Below, in pieces: positions 41,462 to 45,065 of a stretch of DNA of 45,065 nucleotides. Each line of letters starts with the position of its first letter. The stretch's first letter is position 1. Both the position numbers and the translations under genes were made by a program. Under the pieces are notes generated by a model, which made no database searches, was not told the DNA's origin, and saw only the letters and a program-made list of their open reading frames with translations. Origin of the DNA: Nitrospira sp. SB0677_bin_15 (GTDB taxonomy: Bacteria; Nitrospirota; Nitrospiria; Nitrospirales; UBA8639); NCBI GenBank assembly GCA_009842645.1, contig VYFB01000042.1, forward strand, positions 1 through 45,065, given 5' to 3'.

Positions 41462-42211
41462 ATGATGTGGAAGCTTTCGGCTGAACAGTTCCGCGACCGC
41501 ATTTTCGACGTTCTCGGCCGTAAGCAACACTGGTCGACGGCCCACTTCAACGGAAGCGACGTCACCAAGGAACAACTTAACGTTCATTTCCGCCAGGAAT
41601 ACGCCGTCTACATTCGTGATTTTGCCGTCCTGCTCGCGAGAATCGTCGGGAAAAATCCCCCCTGGCAGATCCGCCGTCACCTGGCCACGACGATTTACGA
41701 AGAAGAAACCGGCAGGCTATCGCTGGGCAAACCACACCAGGAACTCTTTCTTCAAATGATGATGGGGTTGGGCTACAAACGGGCTGAATTTCGTGACGTC
41801 GAATTGTTGTCAAGAAGTTACGCGTACAGGGAATGGCTTGATGAAATCTGCGACCGGGAAGAGTGGATTGTGGGCGCGGCGGTGCTGACCATTTTCGTGG
41901 AAGGCTCCGTCCACGACCGGGACGAAGTCATGAATCAGAAGACCCCAAAATCCAATGCGGACGTTGAAGACACCGTGAAGAAACATCCCCTCGTGGTCTA
42001 CCACGGACTTTCCCCTGAACACCTTGACCTGATCCGCGCACGCGAGATGATCGAACCTTGCAACCGCTCCGTCGTCTATGACCTGATCGCCAAAGAAGCC
42101 GTGGAATCCGGCACCAAAAATCTGATCCTGGAGAAATTGGAAACAGGATTAAACGTCTGGCTCCAATACCGCGACGGCATAGCCCGAGCCTGCGGCCTCA
42201 GGCAGCCGTAA
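41462..42211 (+). CDS. Haem-oxygenase-fold iron-containing redox enzyme (PqqC/TenA/CADD-like)
   Basis: Protein of 249 residues, all helical. The helical bundle motifs are RHLATTIYEEETGRLSLGKP with a following HQELF, and VGAAVLTIFVEGSVHDRDEV. The paired E and H residues (EEETG ... H; E-G-S ... H) are typical of diiron or metal-binding members of this fold. Such proteins cover p-aminobenzoate synthesis (CADD), PqqC-like oxidation and haem-related reactions. The exact substrate cannot be read from sequence. Two adjacent ATGs are possible starts. The gene is isolated between repeat-rich gaps. Confidence 0.8.
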   Translation: MMWKLSAEQFRDRIFDVLGRKQHWSTAHFNGSDVTKEQLNVHFRQEYAVYIRDFAVLLARIVGKNPPWQIRRHLATTIYEEETGRLSLGKPHQELFLQMMMGLGYKRAEFRDVELLSRSYAYREWLDEICDREEWIVGAAVLTIFVEGSVHDRDEVMNQKTPKSNADVEDTVKKHPLVVYHGLSPEHLDLIRAREMIEPCNRSVVYDLIAKEAVESGTKNLILEKLETGLNVWLQYRDGIARACGLRQP

Positions 42212-42212
42212 C

Positions 42213-42252
42213 CCCCTCGCCCCTTGAGGGAGAGGGCCGGGGTGAGGGGTCT
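42213..42252. repeat. Dispersed repeat, family D (CCCCTCGCCCC ... GGGGTGAGGGG)
   Basis: An imperfect hairpin directly behind the haem-oxygenase-fold gene, able to act as its terminator. Related units: 42394-42443, 43276-43325, 43404-43444. Confidence 0.7.
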
Positions 42253-42275
42253 TCGTATTTCCTGCCTTTTTCCCG

Positions 42276-42372
42276 TCATCCTCGACATCTTTAATCGAGG
42301 ATCCAGCGTCTTTGTTTTTTCATTCGCCTATGAAGAGAAAGACCCTGGATTCCTGCTTTCGCAGGAATGACG
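42276..42372. repeat. Dispersed repeat, family B, paired inverted copies
   Basis: GTCATCCTCGACATC then TTTAATCGAGGATCCAGCGTC is followed by an inverted unit GACCCTGGATTCCTGCTTTC then GCAGGAATGACGG, giving a long hairpin. No gene overlaps it. Confidence 0.65.
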
Positions 42373-42393
42373 GAGGTCGCCACCGACGCCGGC

Positions 42394-42516
42394 CGATAAC
42401 CAAACCCCCTCGCCCCACGGCGGGAGAGGGCTGGGGTGAGGGGGAAACTGTCAACGAATGACCGAACACATACAATCCCCGATTACGAACGTCGGGGACA
42501 AGCATGCGGGAATAAC
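42394..42516. repeat. Composite repeat, left copy (family D + diverged B)
   Basis: The first part (42394-42443) is repeated at 43276-43325. The second part, from GGGAGAGGGCTGGGGTGAGG through ACTGTCAACGAATGACCGAA to CATGCGGGAAT, is repeated at about 43420-43516 with few changes. Together with the right-hand copy they bracket both orphan antitoxin genes. Confidence 0.75.
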
Positions 42517-42541
42517 CGTAGGGCACAACGATCGTTGTGCC

Positions 42542-42778
42542 CTACAAGCCCCGTAGATCAAGGAACTGCTGTAGATCTTCTTCCGTCTTGAGTTCCAGGC
42601 GTTCGGCCGTCTGCGCTCCCCATTGGCGAAGACGTTGCCAGCGACGTGAGACTACGTACTGATTCAAGGCATCACGAATAACGTCCGTTCGCGTACGTAC
42701 CTCCTCCTTAGCGATCCGTTCGGTTTCGCGAAGGATATTAGTTGGCAAGGAAATCGTGATAGGTTTAGTCGTGCGCAT
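42542..42778 (-). CDS. Ribbon-helix-helix antitoxin-like protein
   Basis: Protein of 78 residues from the ATG at 42778, preceded by AGGAAG. (The frame is open to 42808.) The N-terminal strand and two helices (KPITISLPTNILRETERIAK then EEVRTRTDVIRDALNQYV) are a CopG/Arc-type ribbon-helix-helix domain. The tail (LKTEEDLQQFLDL) resembles toxin-binding tails. No toxin gene lies downstream, where only repeats are found, so it is an orphan that might act as a simple repressor. Confidence 0.82.
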   Translation of the reverse strand: MRTTKPITISLPTNILRETERIAKEEVRTRTDVIRDALNQYVVSRRWQRLRQWGAQTAERLELKTEEDLQQFLDLRGL

Positions 42779-42984
42779 GACAACTTCCTGTTGATACGAC
42801 AGAGTCACACTCTAGGGAATGCACAAGGCAACGTCAAGACTTCAAGTGACAGACAAGCCCGTAGGTCAGGTTAGCGAAGCGTAACCTGACATCCTTTATA
42901 TTGATGTATCTTTTGGGATACAATCAGGTAAGGCTTGAGATTCACCAAACCGATATTCTAGCACGAGCACTCTAGGAGACGACA

Positions 42985-43281
42985 ATGGCAAAGATACAGA
43001 CCAGGCCGTGGGACGCGGCGGATTACCTGGAGACTGAAGAGGACATCGTTCTCTACCTTGAAGCGGCTTTCGAAGACGGCGCCCCAGGACTCATAGCGGC
43101 AGCATTAGGCGACATGGCAAGAGCCAAGGGGATGACGAAGGTCGCAGCCGAAGCCGGTTTGGGCAGAGAGAGCCCGGACAAAGCACTCGCACCTGACGGT
43201 AACCCGGAATTCGCCACCGTGCTTAAGGTCATGCGAGCCCTGAGCCTCCGACTCCACGCGTCCACTTCAACTACCCGATAA
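42985..43281 (+). CDS. HigA-like addiction module antidote protein
   Basis: Protein of 98 residues of the 'probable addiction module antidote' type: TRPWDAADYLETEEDIVLYL at the start, then a helix-turn-helix with MTKVAAEAGLGRESPDKALA and DGNPEFATVLKVMRALSLRL. In relatives the third position after GRES is usually YKAL; here it is DKAL. No toxin gene precedes it, where one is normally found. The stop lies inside a family D repeat (43276-43325), so the end (HASTSTTR) may have been set by the repeat. Ribosome site AGGAGA precedes the ATG. Confidence 0.8.
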   Translation: MAKIQTRPWDAADYLETEEDIVLYLEAAFEDGAPGLIAAALGDMARAKGMTKVAAEAGLGRESPDKALAPDGNPEFATVLKVMRALSLRLHASTSTTR

Positions 43282-43325
43282 CCAAACCCCCTCGCCCCAC
43301 GGCGGGAGAGGGCTGGGGTGAGGGG
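43276..43325. repeat. Family D repeat overlapping the antidote gene stop
   Basis: Identical to 42394-42443 over CGATAACCAAACCCCCTCGC and onward to GGGGTGAGGGG. Its TAA is the stop codon of the HigA-like gene. Confidence 0.8.
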
Positions 43326-43403
43326 AACTCCAAGCCGGCTCTTTGTTCTGCTTTTACCACCCTCACCTTTATCCTCTCCCATCAAGGGAGAGGAAACTCT
43401 CCT

Positions 43404-43519
43404 CACCCCCTCGCCCCTTTGTGGGAGAGGGCTGGGGTGAGGGGGAAACTGTCAAAGAATGACCGAACACATACAATCCCCGATTGCGAACGCCGGGGAC
43501 AAGCGTGCGGGAATGACAG
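43404..43519. repeat. Composite repeat, right copy (family D + diverged B)
   Basis: Matches 42404-42516 with scattered differences. It starts with CCCCCTCGCCCCTTTGTGGG and runs to GCGTGCGGGAATGAC. The remaining gap to 43920 holds a G-rich run near 43813-43829 but no gene I can support. Confidence 0.7.
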
Positions 43520-43920
43520 AGAAAGAAATGGTGCCGCTACAGCAACCCTGTATCCTCTTGGGAAATCGGCCCTTGTTTCAGTAATGACTCTCTACTAAAG
43601 GTCGAAGGAGAATTGACTGCCGTCATCGTCGTTTTTAGGTCCGACCATGAAACTTCGCCGATAATTGTATTTCAAACGGCTTCCCGACTTGATGAATCAG
43701 ATACGGACCCCGATCAAACTTTGCTATCGCATCGACCCCGGCATTTTGCAATGATTCATAGACCCCAATTAATTGGGACTTATATACCTGTTTACCCACA
43801 GGGGTCAAAAACCGTGAGGGGGAGGGGGGATAGTATCCTCACATGAAATGGGTCCAATGTTGGACCAATTATGGCGGGGAGAGGGAGGCGAGGAGGATAG
43901 GCGGGATCTACGGTTATTAT

Positions 43921-44199
43921 TCAACCCGTCTGCACAGGGATCTTTCCGTTTTCCCGCAGAATACAGCAGACTTGCTCCTTACTGAGTGTGCATCGCGCAA
44001 AATCTTCCGTTTGTTTAAGAGTTAACTTAATTTGTTTAGCAATGTAATTACAGCGGCTTTCTCTGGTTCCCCGACTGATTCCATACGACCCAACAAAATG
44101 CGCGCCACAATACACCCTCACGCGCTCGTGCCTCTTACTGTTATCTATTCTCGATCCAAATTTTTTTGCTATTGTATAGGCATCTTCTCTAGTCAGCAT
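43921..44199 (-). CDS. Small basic protein, likely toxin of an overlapping three-gene operon
   Basis: Protein of 92 residues from the ATG at 44199, which lies inside the previous gene's end (11-base overlap ATGCTGACTAG). Basic, with strands VRVYCGAHFVGSYGISRGTR then ESRCNYIAKQIKLTLKQTED and FARCTLSKEQ. Small proteins of this type, paired with HicB-like partners, fit a toxin role, but I cannot name the family. Alternative start at TTG 44217 is less likely. Confidence 0.6.
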   Translation of the reverse strand: MLTREDAYTIAKKFGSRIDNSKRHERVRVYCGAHFVGSYGISRGTRESRCNYIAKQIKLTLKQTEDFARCTLSKEQVCCILRENGKIPVQTG

Positions 44200-44581
44200 C
44201 AGTTTCACACACCTCAATATGTTCTCGAAGAACTTGTAATGCCTGTTCCAGATCGGGAATTAGTGCATCTTCTTCGGCACTCAAGTCTTCAAAAGTATAC
44301 ATAATATCATAGGCAAGTGAGTTAATTGCCTCTTCATGGGTGCCACCCACCATTGCGACGTTGGCATCACTAAAACGTGCTTCCCATTCTCCATCTCCAA
44401 TACATTCAAGTTGGACGCAGATGGGCTTCACAAGTTTATACTTTTGATCTGGAAGTGAGGAAATGTAAGCAAACCTTACAGGATTAGGCCATCCTGTTGC
44501 AGAGCCACGAAGACGATCTGCGCTATAACACCCCTTTGGAATTGAACTGGTAGAATAATCTGTAGAGGAAATTAGCATCAT
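44189..44581 (-). CDS. HicB-like small protein (putative antitoxin), middle gene
   Basis: Protein of 130 residues. From about residue 48 the sequence PICVQLECIGDGEWEARFSD then ANVAMVGGTHEEAINSLAYD resembles the HicB-type strand-strand-helix (I-x-V-x-L-E ... E-W-x-A ... G-x-T-x-E-E-A). A long acidic helix (ALIPDLEQALQVLREHIEV) follows. It starts at the ATGA that ends the first gene and overlaps the last gene by 11 bases, so all three genes are translationally coupled. Confidence 0.6.
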   Translation of the reverse strand: MMLISSTDYSTSSIPKGCYSADRLRGSATGWPNPVRFAYISSLPDQKYKLVKPICVQLECIGDGEWEARFSDANVAMVGGTHEEAINSLAYDIMYTFEDLSAEEDALIPDLEQALQVLREHIEVCETDAD

Positions 44582-44946
44582 TGACCATTCTCAACTATTG
44601 ATTCTTGCCTTTGTGGATTCTCAATAGACCGGATATGTTCTTCAAGCCACTCAACCATGCTGCGAGCCATGCCCAAATCCATAACCACTGCAACTCCGAC
44701 TTCCCTAACGATCCCTCTTCTGGTTTCTCTTTTTGACAAATCCTCTCCCCCAAGTGCTCCATTCTCTTGCACTTGATGGGTAGTTTTCTGAGGTATAGGA
44801 AATCGCTCTGAACACACGCTCATGGTGATATAGTTGCGTGGTGTCACCCCTCCCCATATAGCATCACAGAATATGGTTCGGAAATCATTCGATTTGATAT
44901 AATGGAAATCAACTCTTCCTGCCTCTGTATTGTCGGAATTACCCAT
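44578..44946 (-). CDS. Unknown protein, first gene of the overlapping operon (DUF3467-like?)
   Basis: Protein of 122 residues. FHYIKSNDFRTIFCDAIWGG ... YITMSVCSERFPIPQ and a final REVGVAVVMDLGMARSMVEW then LEEHIRSIE resemble the DUF3467 layout (short beta sheet, then a helix after V-V-M), but the match is weak. It leads the leftward operon and overlaps the second gene by 4 bases. Confidence 0.5.
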   Translation of the reverse strand: MGNSDNTEAGRVDFHYIKSNDFRTIFCDAIWGGVTPRNYITMSVCSERFPIPQKTTHQVQENGALGGEDLSKRETRRGIVREVGVAVVMDLGMARSMVEWLEEHIRSIENPQRQESIVENGQ

Positions 44947-45014
44947 AACAAAACGACCTTATCCAAAGTAGATGTGACAGGTCAACCATCATTAGTTATC
45001 ATTAGTTGATTTTA

Positions 45015-45065
45015 GGAACCTCTGATTAAGTGCACTATCAGGCGCATGGCTGCGTTGTGTCCTCG
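45015..45065 (-). mobile_element. Partial MITE-like element cut by the window end
   Basis: GGAACCTCTGATTAAGTGCA and the rest up to the window end match the reverse complement of the right part of 40885-41029. It is flanked by TA (45013-45014). The missing middle of the element would join it to the sequence at 1-48. Confidence 0.8.

Noticed and set aside
42213-43519. CRISPR array suggested by repeated GC-rich units
   Set aside because: Units are palindromic, unevenly spaced and differ in length. No uniform spacers and no cas genes. They are REP-type dispersed repeats.
43613-43846. 77-codon frame on the plus strand in the 640-base gap
   Set aside because: No ribosome site match, low-complexity end read from a G-rich run, no family resemblance.
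1-45065. Circular plasmid or phage because both ends share one element
   Set aside because: The ends do not overlap (the middle of the element is missing), metH and a two-component system indicate chromosome, and no replication or partition gene is present.

Overview
The window looks like a chromosomal piece, and probably a complete assembly contig, from a Gram-negative-type bacterium with moderate GC. The evidence is Shine-Dalgarno-led genes, periplasmic signal peptides, cobalamin-dependent MetH, an NtrC-type sigma-54 activator with its histidine kinase, and a MofA/MnxG-type giant multicopper oxidase. With the DUF3047 and haem-oxygenase-fold genes and the abundant short dispersed palindromic repeats, this fits a Nitrospirota (Nitrospira-like) genome. 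That placement is an inference made without database search. Both ends of the window stop inside copies of the same 145-bp MITE-like element, a complete copy of which lies at 40885-41029.

Left half (about 0.7-26 kb) is a defence island built on a type III restriction-modification system whose mod (4601-6235) and res (12699-15230) genes have been pulled apart. The cargo blocks are: (i) a DUF262 / AAA ATPase / unknown operon (1276-4551); (ii) a DNA methylase / Ser-Thr kinase-ATPase fusion / Rossmann-like protein operon (6290-10918); (iii) a toxin-antitoxin zone with a HicB-HicA chimera, an intact VapBC-type pair and two chimeric remnants (11270-12654); (iv) a metabolic-looking block of two SH3-FGE-like proteins, a sulfotransferase and a GPP34-cytochrome P450 fusion (15247-21095); (v) a DruA / NurA / HerA operon (21908-26054). 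Copies of the mod and res gene ends recur at the edges of blocks (i)-(iv). The best example is a 100-bp, 98% identical copy of the res 3' end on the far side of block (iv). Two DUF1640 paralogues (707-982 and 21299-21616) lie outside the mod-res region.

Right half (26-45 kb) is ordinary chromosome with many dispersed repeats: a DUF3047 protein, then a leftward set consisting of metH, an NtrC-type regulator, a PAS histidine kinase and the giant multicopper oxidase. The oxidase has its own good -24/-12 (sigma-54) promoter, so the regulator pair next to it probably controls it. After these come small secreted or membrane proteins, a haem-oxygenase-fold protein, two orphan antitoxins and, at the right edge, a leftward operon of three overlapping small genes that looks like a toxin-antitoxin-type module.

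No rRNA, tRNA, CRISPR array, integrase or intact transposase was seen.
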